A DNA stretch of 11,622 bases from Actinomycetota bacterium (GTDB lineage: Bacteria > Actinomycetota > Actinomycetes > Actinomycetales > Microbacteriaceae): NCBI GenBank assembly GCA_016870695.1, contig VGAV01000040.1:1-11622 (forward strand). Reading direction: 5' to 3'. Position numbers and translations under genes: made by a program. The notes under the pieces were generated by a model, which saw only the letters and a program-made list of their open reading frames with translations, had not been told where the DNA came from and did no database searches. Numbering within the stretch: position 1 is the first letter of the stretch; every line of letters starts with the position of its first letter. Below, in pieces: positions 5,973 to 11,622 of this stretch.

Positions 5973-6240
5973 CCGTCCCGTCCCGGTGCCGAAGACCGCG
6001 GTGCCGCTCGGCATCAGCGACCCGGTCGAGCATGCCCGCGCGGAGCTCAAGGCCGCGTTGGCGGCCATCGAGGTCAAGGCCAATGTGCCGCGCCGCGCAA
6101 GCGACGCGCTGGACCGCGGCGTCGAGCGGGCGCGGCACTTCGCGCGGTCCAACCCGTCCGGGGCCGCGGCCGCCGTGGCCGGCATCGCCGCGACCGTCGG
6201 CCTCGCCGTCTGGGGCATCGTCCGCGCGTACACGCGCTGA
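5962..6240 (+). CDS. DUF3618-like small membrane protein
   Basis: A 92-residue protein with a Pro-rich N-terminus, a helical region (DPVEHARAELKAALAAIEVK, residues 20-39) like that of DUF3618 proteins, a basic stretch (43-62), and one C-terminal membrane helix (about 67-86) ending RAYTR. DUF3618 proteins frequently accompany holin-like and YtxH-like genes in Actinobacteria; their role is not established, but an envelope or stress role is plausible. The start is well supported by AAGGAGG (5949-5955) 6 nt upstream, inside the preceding gene, which it overlaps by 11 nt. A GC-rich hairpin (6249-6279) follows the stop by 8 nt and ends the trio. Confidence 0.75.
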   Translation: MSIDRPVPVPKTAVPLGISDPVEHARAELKAALAAIEVKANVPRRASDALDRGVERARHFARSNPSGAAAAVAGIAATVGLAVWGIVRAYTR

Positions 6241-6248
6241 TCGCGTCC

Positions 6249-6279
6249 GACGCCCGGTCCCCGTGCGGGGCCGGGCGTC
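6249..6279 (+). terminator. GC-rich stem-loop after the small-gene trio
   Basis: GACGCCCGG (6249-6257) pairs perfectly with CCGGGCGTC (6271-6279). After a single bulged T (6258), CCCC (6259-6262) pairs with GGGG (6267-6270) around the loop GTGC. This makes a 13-bp stem. There is no U-tract after it, which is common for high-GC actinobacterial terminator-like hairpins. Its position just after the stop at 6240 and ahead of the hemQ promoter supports a transcription end. Confidence 0.65.
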
Positions 6280-6396
6280 GTCGCGTCCGCAGGTGCCGAC
6301 GCCCCGGACGGACGCCCGCGCACCGCGTTTCGCGGCGGGAACGGCGTTCAGCGGCATCCGGATCCCGAGGGGTGGTTCGCCGATGAGTCAACCGGT

Positions 6397-6431
6397 TTGG
6401 ACCGGCGCGCGCGCCGGACGAGACTAGGGGC
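6397..6431 (+). promoter_or_regulatory. hemQ operon promoter with spacer palindrome
   Basis: TTGGAC (6397-6402), a 17-bp spacer, and GAGACT (6420-6425) form a fair promoter. The start codon lies six nucleotides after the -10, so the message would be leaderless or nearly so. The short AGGGG (6426-6430) is too close to the ATG to be a good Shine-Dalgarno. The spacer is almost filled by the perfect 16-bp palindrome CCGGCGCGCGCGCCGG (6402-6417), a possible operator. An 8-bp palindrome, AACCGGTT, sits at 6390-6397. The rest of the 6280-6396 gap holds nothing I recognise. Confidence 0.45.
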
Positions 6432-7100
6432 ATGTCCCACGACTCCTCTTCCGTCTACACGCTGTGGGCGGTGTTCCGCCGCGACCCCGAGAACCCCGTC
6501 ACCGCCACCGACGCCACCGAGCTCGCCGACATCACGGCGCTCGTCGAGGCCGACGGCGTGACCGTCCGCGGGTTCTACGACGTCAGCGGGCTGCGCGCCG
6601 ACGCTGACCTCATGGTGTGGATGCACGGCGAGGACCCCCAGGCGCTGCAGCGCGACCTCCGCCGCCTGCGCCGCACCGACCTCCTCAAGAACCTCCTCCC
6701 CACGTGGAACGCCATGGGCGTCCACCGCGACGCCGAGTTCAACCGCTCGCACGTCCCGGGCTTCCTCCGCGGCATCGAGGCGCAGCAGTGGCTGTGCCTG
6801 TACCCCTTCGTGCGCAGCTACGAGTGGTACCTCCTGCCCGAGGCCGAGCGCCGCGAGATGCTCATCGAGCACGGCAAGAAGGGCTCCGTCTACAAGGGCG
6901 TCATCGCCAACACCGTCGCGTCGTTCGCCCTCGGCGACTACGAGTGGCTCCTCCCGATGGAGGCCGACGTGCTCACCGACCTCGTCGACATGATGCGCGA
7001 CCTGCGGTACACCGAGGCCCGTCGCCACGTGCGCGAGGAGGTGCCCTTCTACACGGGCCGCCTGGTCACGCTCGACGAGATCCCCGAGATCCTCCAGTGA
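6432..7100 (+). CDS. hemQ: Coprohaem decarboxylase (HemQ/ChdC)
   Basis: A 222-residue member of the chlorite-dismutase-like family that performs the last step of the coproporphyrin-dependent pathway: two peroxide-dependent decarboxylations of coprohaem to haem b. The proximal haem ligand is His147 in MLIEHGKKG. The catalytic Tyr is Tyr124 in LYPFVRSYEWYLLP (123-136). His107 (RSHVPGF) matches the distal His of actinobacterial enzymes. The spacings 107-124-147 equal those of the Corynebacterium enzyme (118-135-158). Conserved ANTVASFALGDYEWLL (159-173) and EARRHVREEVPFYTGR (195-210) confirm the actinobacterial clade. The distal Arg of chlorite dismutases is not expected. It starts the hemQ-hemC-hemD-hemB cluster and overlaps hemC by 4 nt (GTGA). 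It defines the pathway type and implies that HemE and HemY feed it via ferrochelatase, which is not in the window. Confidence 0.95.
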   Translation: MSHDSSSVYTLWAVFRRDPENPVTATDATELADITALVEADGVTVRGFYDVSGLRADADLMVWMHGEDPQALQRDLRRLRRTDLLKNLLPTWNAMGVHRDAEFNRSHVPGFLRGIEAQQWLCLYPFVRSYEWYLLPEAERREMLIEHGKKGSVYKGVIANTVASFALGDYEWLLPMEADVLTDLVDMMRDLRYTEARRHVREEVPFYTGRLVTLDEIPEILQ

Positions 7101-8095
7101 CCGCGCCCCTGCGTCTCGGCACCCGGCGCAGCGCGCTGGCGATGGCGCAGTCGCAGATGGTGGCGGACGCCGTGGCCGAGGCGTCCGGCCGCCAGGTCGA
7201 CCTCGTGCCGATCGTGTCGGAGGGCGACGTCAACCGCGCGTCCCTGTCGCAGCTCGGCGGCCGGGGCGTCTTCGCCAACGGCCTGCGCGAGGCGCTCGCC
7301 GCGGACCGCTGCGATTTCCTGGTGCACTCCTTGAAGGACCTCCCGACCGCGCAGCCCGACGGCCTCGTCATCGCGGCGACTCCGTCCCGCGAAGACGCGC
7401 GCGACGTGGTGGTCACCCGCGACGGCACCCCGCTGTCGTCGCTCCCGGCCGGCTCCACGGTCGGCACCGGGTCGCCTCGCCGCATCGCGCAAGTGCTGCG
7501 GCACAACCCCCGGCTCGAGGTGCGCGACATCCGCGGCAACGTCGACTCCCGACTCGCCCGCGTGCGGGACGGGGAACTGGATGCCGTCATCCTGGCCGCC
7601 GCCGGGATCTCGCGCCTGGGCGGGGACCTCGGCGGGCTCGAGGCGGAGCACCTCGGCCTCGGCGAGTGGCCGACCGCGCCCGGACAGGGCTCCCTCGCGG
7701 TCGAGACGCGCGCGGACATCGCCCCCGACATCCTCCACGCCCTGTCGCAGCTCGACGACGACCGCACGCGCATCGCCATCACGGCGGAGCGGACGGTCCT
7801 GTCGGAGCTGGACGCCGGATGCCACGCGCCCGTCGGAACGCATGCGGCCCTCGTCGACGGCGACCTGCGCCTGCGGGCCGTCGTGTACGCCCTGGACGGT
7901 TCGCGCCGGATCGGCATCGATCGGACCGTGCCGCTGGACCCGGGGTATGCTCGGGGACCGGGCAGTGGCAACGATGCAGATGCTGCCGACGACGGGGGAC
8001 CCATCGCGCGTGCGACGCGTGCGGGCCAAGAAGCCGCACGTCGGTTGCTCGAACGTGGGGCGGCCGACCTGGTACCACGAGAGTCGACCACATGA
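7097..8095 (+). CDS. hemC: Hydroxymethylbilane synthase
   Basis: A 332-residue cytoplasmic enzyme that condenses four porphobilinogens into hydroxymethylbilane. [14 protein letters not shown] (5-18) opens domain 1. HSLKDLP (77-83) carries the catalytic Asp81. GTGSPRR (123-129) and [11 protein letters not shown] (143-153) contain the cofactor-binding Arg residues. Cys242 in [11 protein letters not shown] holds the dipyrromethane cofactor. In domain 3, a Gly/Asp-rich loop at about 283-300 is an insertion with unusual codons. The GTG start overlaps the hemQ stop and has no clear Shine-Dalgarno, so coupling to hemQ translation is likely. The end overlaps hemD by 4 nt (ATGA). Somewhat longer than the E. 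coli enzyme, because of the domain 3 loop and the C-terminal tail. Confidence 0.96.
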   Translation: MTAPLRLGTRRSALAMAQSQMVADAVAEASGRQVDLVPIVSEGDVNRASLSQLGGRGVFANGLREALAADRCDFLVHSLKDLPTAQPDGLVIAATPSREDARDVVVTRDGTPLSSLPAGSTVGTGSPRRIAQVLRHNPRLEVRDIRGNVDSRLARVRDGELDAVILAAAGISRLGGDLGGLEAEHLGLGEWPTAPGQGSLAVETRADIAPDILHALSQLDDDRTRIAITAERTVLSELDAGCHAPVGTHAALVDGDLRLRAVVYALDGSRRIGIDRTVPLDPGYARGPGSGNDADAADDGGPIARATRAGQEAARRLLERGAADLVPRESTT

Positions 8096-8907
8096 ACGAA
8101 GGCCATCGGCAGACGCCGACCACCTCCACGGGGAGCGTGCCCAAGCCGCTCGCCGGCCGGCGCGTCCTCGTGCCGCGCGGCGGCCCCTGGGGCGACGGGG
8201 TCGCGGCCAGCCTGCGCCAGCGCGGCGCCGTCCCGGTGATCGCGCCGCTCATCAACTTCGCCCCCACGAACGACCAGGCCACGCTCGACCAGGCCCTCGC
8301 GGACCTCGCCGACGGCGCCTTCGACTGGCTGACGCTCACGAGCGCGACCACCGTCGACGTCCTCTACGCCTACCGCGCGGTCATCCCGGCGACGACGAAG
8401 GTCGCCGCCGTGGGCGAGACGACCGCCGCTGCGATGCAGGCGGTCGGCTACCGCGTGGACCTCGTCCCCGAGCGCGACAACTCGGCGCAGGGCATGGCCG
8501 AGCAGATGATCGCGCTCGAGACCGAGCCGAAGAACGTGCTCACCCTGCGCAGCGAGATCGCCAAGCCCGTGCTGACACGGCTGCTCATCGAGGCGGGGCA
8601 CCACGTGCGCAGCGTCGTCGCCTATCGCACCGTCGGCGTGCCCGTGACGGAGAAGATCGCCGGCGACGTCGGGTCGGGGCGGATCAACGCGATCCTCGTG
8701 ACGAGCGGCTCGGTGGCGGAACAGGTCGTGGCGCAGTTCGCCGAGATCCCCTCCACCACCGTCGTGGCGGCGATCGGCCCGCGGACGGCCAAGGACGCCA
8801 AACGGGCCGGGCTGACTGTCGACGTGGTCGCCGAGCGGCAGACGGTCGAGTCGCTGATCGAGGCCGTGGCCCGCTTCCCCCTCCCCACCGACGAGAACGA
8901 CAGATGA
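8092..8907 (+). CDS. hemD: Uroporphyrinogen III synthase
   Basis: A 271-residue two-domain enzyme that closes hydroxymethylbilane with inversion of ring D to uroporphyrinogen III. Sequence conservation in this family is low, and it is called from fold signatures and context. GRRVLVPRG (22-30) gives the first strand. [15 protein letters not shown] (78-92) is the family's T-S-A loop. [16 protein letters not shown] (104-119) follows. [11 protein letters not shown] (151-161) and VVAYRT (175-180) come next, then [11 protein letters not shown] (201-211) and [14 protein letters not shown] (227-240). The N-terminal 20 residues are a variable Thr/Ser/Pro-rich extension. It sits between hemC and hemB with 4-nt overlaps at both ends, which strongly supports the call. 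No methyltransferase domain is fused, so there is no sirohaem branch here. Confidence 0.9.
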   Translation: MNEGHRQTPTTSTGSVPKPLAGRRVLVPRGGPWGDGVAASLRQRGAVPVIAPLINFAPTNDQATLDQALADLADGAFDWLTLTSATTVDVLYAYRAVIPATTKVAAVGETTAAAMQAVGYRVDLVPERDNSAQGMAEQMIALETEPKNVLTLRSEIAKPVLTRLLIEAGHHVRSVVAYRTVGVPVTEKIAGDVGSGRINAILVTSGSVAEQVVAQFAEIPSTTVVAAIGPRTAKDAKRAGLTVDVVAERQTVESLIEAVARFPLPTDENDR

Positions 8908-9887
8908 GCTTCCCCCAGCACCGTCCGCGCCGTCTCCGGCGCACCCCCGCCATCCGCCGCGTCGCCCGCGAGACCCACCTCGTGCCGTCGCAGCTGGTGC
9001 TCCCGCTGTTCGTCCGCGAGGGCATCTCGGAGCCGAGCCCCATCGGCTCCATGCCCGGCGTGGTGCAGCACTCCGTGGACTCCCTGCGCCGCGTCGTCGC
9101 CGAGGCCGCCGAGGCCCGCATCGGCGGGGTCATGCTGTTCGGCGTGCCCGAGCACCGGGACGCCGTCGGCTCCGGGGCCGACGACCCGAACGGCATCCTG
9201 AACCTCGCCACCGCGGCCGTCATCGCCGAGGTGGGCGACGCCGTCGTGGTGCAGACCGATCTCTGCCTCGACGAGTTCACCGACCACGGGCACTGCGGCG
9301 TGCTGCAGTCCGACGGGGCGGTCGACAACGACGCGACCCTCGAGCGCTACACCGCGATGGGCCTGGCGCAGGCGCGGGCCGGTTCGGCGATGCTGGGCCT
9401 GTCCGGGATGATGGACGGCCAGGTCGCCGCCGTCCGGGACGCCCTGGATGCCGAGGGCTTCACCGACACCCTGCTCCTGGCCTACTCGGCGAAGTACGCC
9501 GGAGCGTTCTACGGTCCGTTCCGCGAGGCCGTCGACTCCCAGCTGAAGGGCGACCGCCGGTCGTACCAGCTCGACCCCGGCAACGGGCGCGAGGGGGTGC
9601 GCGAGGCGCTGCTCGACGTCGAGGAGGGCGCCGACGTCGTCATGGTCAAGCCGGCGCTGCCCTACCTCGACGTCCTCGCCGAGGTGAAGGCGTCCGTCGA
9701 CGTCCCGGTCTGGGCCTACCAGGTCTCGGGAGAGTACGCGATGGTGGAGGCCGCGGCCGCCCACGGGTGGATCGACCGCCGCGGCGCGATCCTCGAGAGC
9801 CTGCTCGGCATCCGCCGCGCCGGCGCCGACGCGATCCTCACCTACTGGGCCCTCGAGGCCGCCCGCTGGCTCCGCGAAGAGCTCTGA
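8904..9887 (+). CDS. hemB: Porphobilinogen synthase
   Basis: A 327-residue TIM-barrel enzyme that joins two 5-aminolaevulinates to porphobilinogen. The two active-site lysines are Lys197 ([16 protein letters not shown]) and Lys249 ([11 protein letters not shown]). The metal site, [14 protein letters not shown] (119-132), is a mixed form: Cys121, Asp123 and Cys131 where the zinc type has three Cys and the magnesium type has Asp/Ala. The lid-region motif [11 protein letters not shown] (164-174) and the closing [16 protein letters not shown] (308-323) are also typical. The length is normal. The ATG overlaps the hemD stop. A 67-nt gap separates it from hemL, longer than the overlaps upstream, so hemL may have extra transcriptional input. 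Confidence 0.96.
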   Translation: MSFPQHRPRRLRRTPAIRRVARETHLVPSQLVLPLFVREGISEPSPIGSMPGVVQHSVDSLRRVVAEAAEARIGGVMLFGVPEHRDAVGSGADDPNGILNLATAAVIAEVGDAVVVQTDLCLDEFTDHGHCGVLQSDGAVDNDATLERYTAMGLAQARAGSAMLGLSGMMDGQVAAVRDALDAEGFTDTLLLAYSAKYAGAFYGPFREAVDSQLKGDRRSYQLDPGNGREGVREALLDVEEGADVVMVKPALPYLDVLAEVKASVDVPVWAYQVSGEYAMVEAAAAHGWIDRRGAILESLLGIRRAGADAILTYWALEAARWLREEL

Positions 9888-9941
9888 CCCGTTCGAGCGA
9901 GGGGGCGTGCCGCGTCCGACCCCGCGCGTCGTCCTGCCCGG

Positions 9942-9954
9942 AAGAATGGATGCC
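9942..9954 (+). promoter_or_regulatory. Possible hemL promoter -10 and GGATGCC spacer
   Basis: AAGAAT (9942-9947) is followed by GGATGCC (9948-9954) and then the ATG. The hexamer ends 7 nt before the start, as in leaderless messages, but AAGAAT is a poor TANNNT and no good -35 is seen. GGAAG (9940-9944) could act as a weak Shine-Dalgarno at 10-nt spacing. Both readings are possible. Confidence 0.25.
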
Positions 9955-11283
9955 ATGACCGACCTCAACGACCAGTGGTTCGCCCGTGCCAAGGACGTCA
10001 TCCCCGGCGGTGTGAACTCGCCCGTGCGGGCGTACGGCTCGGTGGGCGGCACTCCGCGCTTCGTGCAGTCGGCGGCGGGTCCGCGCATCACCGACGCCGC
10101 CGGACGCGAGTACGTCGACCTCGTCGCGTCGTGGGGACCGGCCCTGCTCGGACACGCGCACCCCGAGGTGGTCGGGGCCGTGCAGTCGGCGGCATCCCGT
10201 GGTCTGTCCTTCGGGGCGCCGACCGGCGCCGAGGTCGAGCTCGCCGATCTGATCGCGCATCGCGTGCAGGTCGGCGATCTGAAGCCCGTCGAGAAGGTCC
10301 GTCTGGTCTCCACCGGCACCGAGGCGACGATGACGGCCATCCGCCTGGCCCGCGGCGCGACCGGTCGCGACCTGCTCATCAAGTTCGCCGGGCACTACCA
10401 CGGCCACTCGGACGGGCTGCTCGCGGCCGCGGGCTCGGGTGTCGCGACGTTGGCGCTGCCCGGATCGGCGGGCGTCCCCGCACCGATCGCCGCGCAGACC
10501 CTCGTCCTGCCGTACAACGACCTGGACGCGGTGCGCGAGGCGTTCGCCGTCCACGGTGAGAACATCGCCGCGGTCATCGTCGAGGCGGCCGCCGCGAACA
10601 TGGGCGTCGTGCCGCCGCTGCCCGGGTTCAACGCCGCCCTGGCGGACATCGCGCACAGCCACGGCGCGCTGCTCATCATGGACGAGGTGCTCACCGGCTT
10701 CCGCGTCCACCCCGCCGGCTTCTGGGGTCTGCAGGCCAGCCACGGCGAGACGTACCTGCCCGACATCCTGACGTTCGGCAAGGTCGTCGGCGGAGGGATG
10801 CCGCTGGCCGCCCTGGGCGGCCGTGCCGACGTGATGGACCAGCTCGCTCCGCTGGGCCCGGTGTACCAGGCGGGCACCCTGTCCGGGAACCCGCTCTCGG
10901 TCGCGGCGGGTCTCGCCACGCTCCGGCTGGCGACGCCGGAGGTGTACGCGGCCGTCGACGCCGCGGCCGCGCAGGTGTCGCACGCGCTCGGCGCGGCGTT
11001 GAGCGCGGAGGGCGTCGTGCACGCCGTCCCGCACGCCGGGTCGCTGTTCGGCGTCGCCTTCCTGCCCGAGGTGCCGCGCGACTACGCGATGGCGCTCACC
11101 CAGGAGTCGTGGCGCTACGCATCGTTCTTCCACGCGATGCTGGACGCCGGCGTCTCGCTTCCGCCGAGCGTCTTCGAGGCGTGGTTCCTCACCGCGGCGC
11201 ACGACGACGTCGCGCTCGCGCGCGTGCTCGAGGCTCTGCCCGGTGCGGCCCGGGCCGCCGCCGCGGCGGTCGCCCCCGCCTGA
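9955..11283 (+). CDS. hemL: Glutamate-1-semialdehyde 2,1-aminomutase
   Basis: A 442-residue PLP-dependent, cytoplasmic aminomutase that turns the HemA product into 5-aminolaevulinate. [13 protein letters not shown] (15-27) is the family's opening motif. [16 protein letters not shown] (119-134) and HYHGHSDG (147-154) bind cofactor and substrate. Asp243 in [10 protein letters not shown] contacts the pyridine nitrogen. Lys276 in [12 protein letters not shown] forms the Schiff base. [17 protein letters not shown] (304-320) and SFFHAML close to the C-terminus are also typical. The start at 9955 gives the usual N-terminus. An in-frame ATG at 9946 would add Met-Asp-Ala, exactly as at hemE. It follows hemB by 67 nt on the same strand and may be the last gene of the operon. 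The C-terminus is Ala-rich. Confidence 0.96.
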   Translation: MTDLNDQWFARAKDVIPGGVNSPVRAYGSVGGTPRFVQSAAGPRITDAAGREYVDLVASWGPALLGHAHPEVVGAVQSAASRGLSFGAPTGAEVELADLIAHRVQVGDLKPVEKVRLVSTGTEATMTAIRLARGATGRDLLIKFAGHYHGHSDGLLAAAGSGVATLALPGSAGVPAPIAAQTLVLPYNDLDAVREAFAVHGENIAAVIVEAAAANMGVVPPLPGFNAALADIAHSHGALLIMDEVLTGFRVHPAGFWGLQASHGETYLPDILTFGKVVGGGMPLAALGGRADVMDQLAPLGPVYQAGTLSGNPLSVAAGLATLRLATPEVYAAVDAAAAQVSHALGAALSAEGVVHAVPHAGSLFGVAFLPEVPRDYAMALTQESWRYASFFHAMLDAGVSLPPSVFEAWFLTAAHDDVALARVLEALPGAARAAAAAVAPA

Positions 11284-11622
11284 GCCCGGTCTCGCTCGCG
11301 CGTCTCGCCGAACTCCTGAGTCCCGCGTGCGGCCGCGCGCGAGCGGGCGTGTGTCGCCGGACTCCTGCGCCGCGTGTGCGCGCGGGCGGGCGTGTGTCGC
11401 CGGACTCCTGCGCCGCGTGTGCGCGCGGGCGGCGGCGGTCGCCCAACTCCTGAGTTCTGCGAGCGGTGAGCGGCAGGCCGCCCCGTGTGCCCGGCCGTTC
11501 TGCCGTTGCTCCGTCCCGCTCGGGAGGCGCGGCGGACAGAGTTCAGGAGTTCGGAGGGTCGCGGCGGTGCGGGGCTCAGGAGAGGGGCGGGCGCGACGGG
11601 GAGCGGAGGGGGCGAATCCCGA
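11284..11622. repeat. Repeat-rich intergenic region, no gene seen
   Basis: No frame in this stretch looks coding. It holds a family of related short units centred on GCCNNACTCCTG, starting at about 11307, 11356, 11399 and 11441. Two are near-identical 43-bp copies (listed separately). AACTCCTGAGTTCTG (11445-11459) recurs inverted, with minor change, as CAGAGTTCAGGAGTT (11537-11551). CCGAACTCCTGA (11308-11319) recurs exactly inverted at 11543-11554. CGCTCGCGCG (11293-11302) and CGCGCGAGCG (11336-11345) form a 10-bp inverted pair that may act as a hemL terminator, although no U-tract follows. The layout resembles REP/BIME-type intergenic elements. Confidence 0.7.
11343..11432. repeat. Two tandem 43-bp direct repeats
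   Basis: The copy beginning at 11343 and the copy beginning at 11386 are essentially identical over a 43-bp period. Each runs GCGGGCGTGTGTCGCCGG, then ACTCCTGCGCCGCGTGTG, then a GC run. More diverged relatives flank them on both sides at spacings of about 42 and 49 bp. They lie 60-150 nt downstream of hemL and encode nothing plausible. Confidence 0.85.

Noticed and set aside
11109..11453. Small open frames across the hemL end and the downstream repeats
   Set aside because: They are Arg/Pro/Cys-rich translations of the 43-bp repeats and of hemL in another frame.

Overview
This GC-rich window (roughly 70% G+C by eye, with G or C at almost every third codon position) comes from a high-GC actinobacterium. 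Gene content, the protein signatures and the frequent GGATGCC word suggest Microbacteriaceae, most likely Microbacterium or a relative; that placement is inference. The window is a near-complete haem biosynthesis locus.

Layout. 1-105: AT-richer intergenic edge. 106-681 (-): HhH-GPD-type base-excision repair protein. 682-985: three tandem 96-bp palindromic repeats. 986-2317 (-): hemA (glutamyl-tRNA reductase). 2318-2422: compact divergent control region. 2423-5004 (+): hemE and hemY, overlapping by 4 nt. 5157-6240 (+): three small envelope-type genes (YtxH-like, holin-like, DUF3618-like), closed by a GC-rich hairpin at 6249-6279. 6432-9887 (+): hemQ, hemC, hemD and hemB, each overlapping the next by 4 nt. 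9955-11283 (+): hemL. 11284-11622: no gene, but repeats in direct and inverted orientation.

How the genes work together. HemA and HemL make 5-aminolaevulinate from Glu-tRNA (C5 route). HemB, HemC and HemD convert it to uroporphyrinogen III, and HemE decarboxylates that to coproporphyrinogen III. In Actinobacteria, HemY (CgoX) oxidises this to coproporphyrin III, ferrochelatase (CpfC/HemH) inserts iron, and HemQ (ChdC) decarboxylates coprohaem to haem b. All steps are encoded here except ferrochelatase; the small-gene trio lies between hemY and hemQ, and no HemH is present in the window. The window therefore describes a coproporphyrin-dependent pathway lacking only its iron-insertion gene.

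The genes themselves are ordinary. The less ordinary signals are non-coding: the 96-bp palindromic repeats behind hemA, the hemA-hemE divergent region (overlapping -10 elements, a 16-bp dyad, and a hairpin that would pair the hemE Shine-Dalgarno), a recurring nAGA(A/C)T hexamer 6-7 nt before several starts that suggests leaderless mRNAs, 22 copies of the heptamer GGATGCC, and the repeat-rich end of the window. I see no clear novel protein system.
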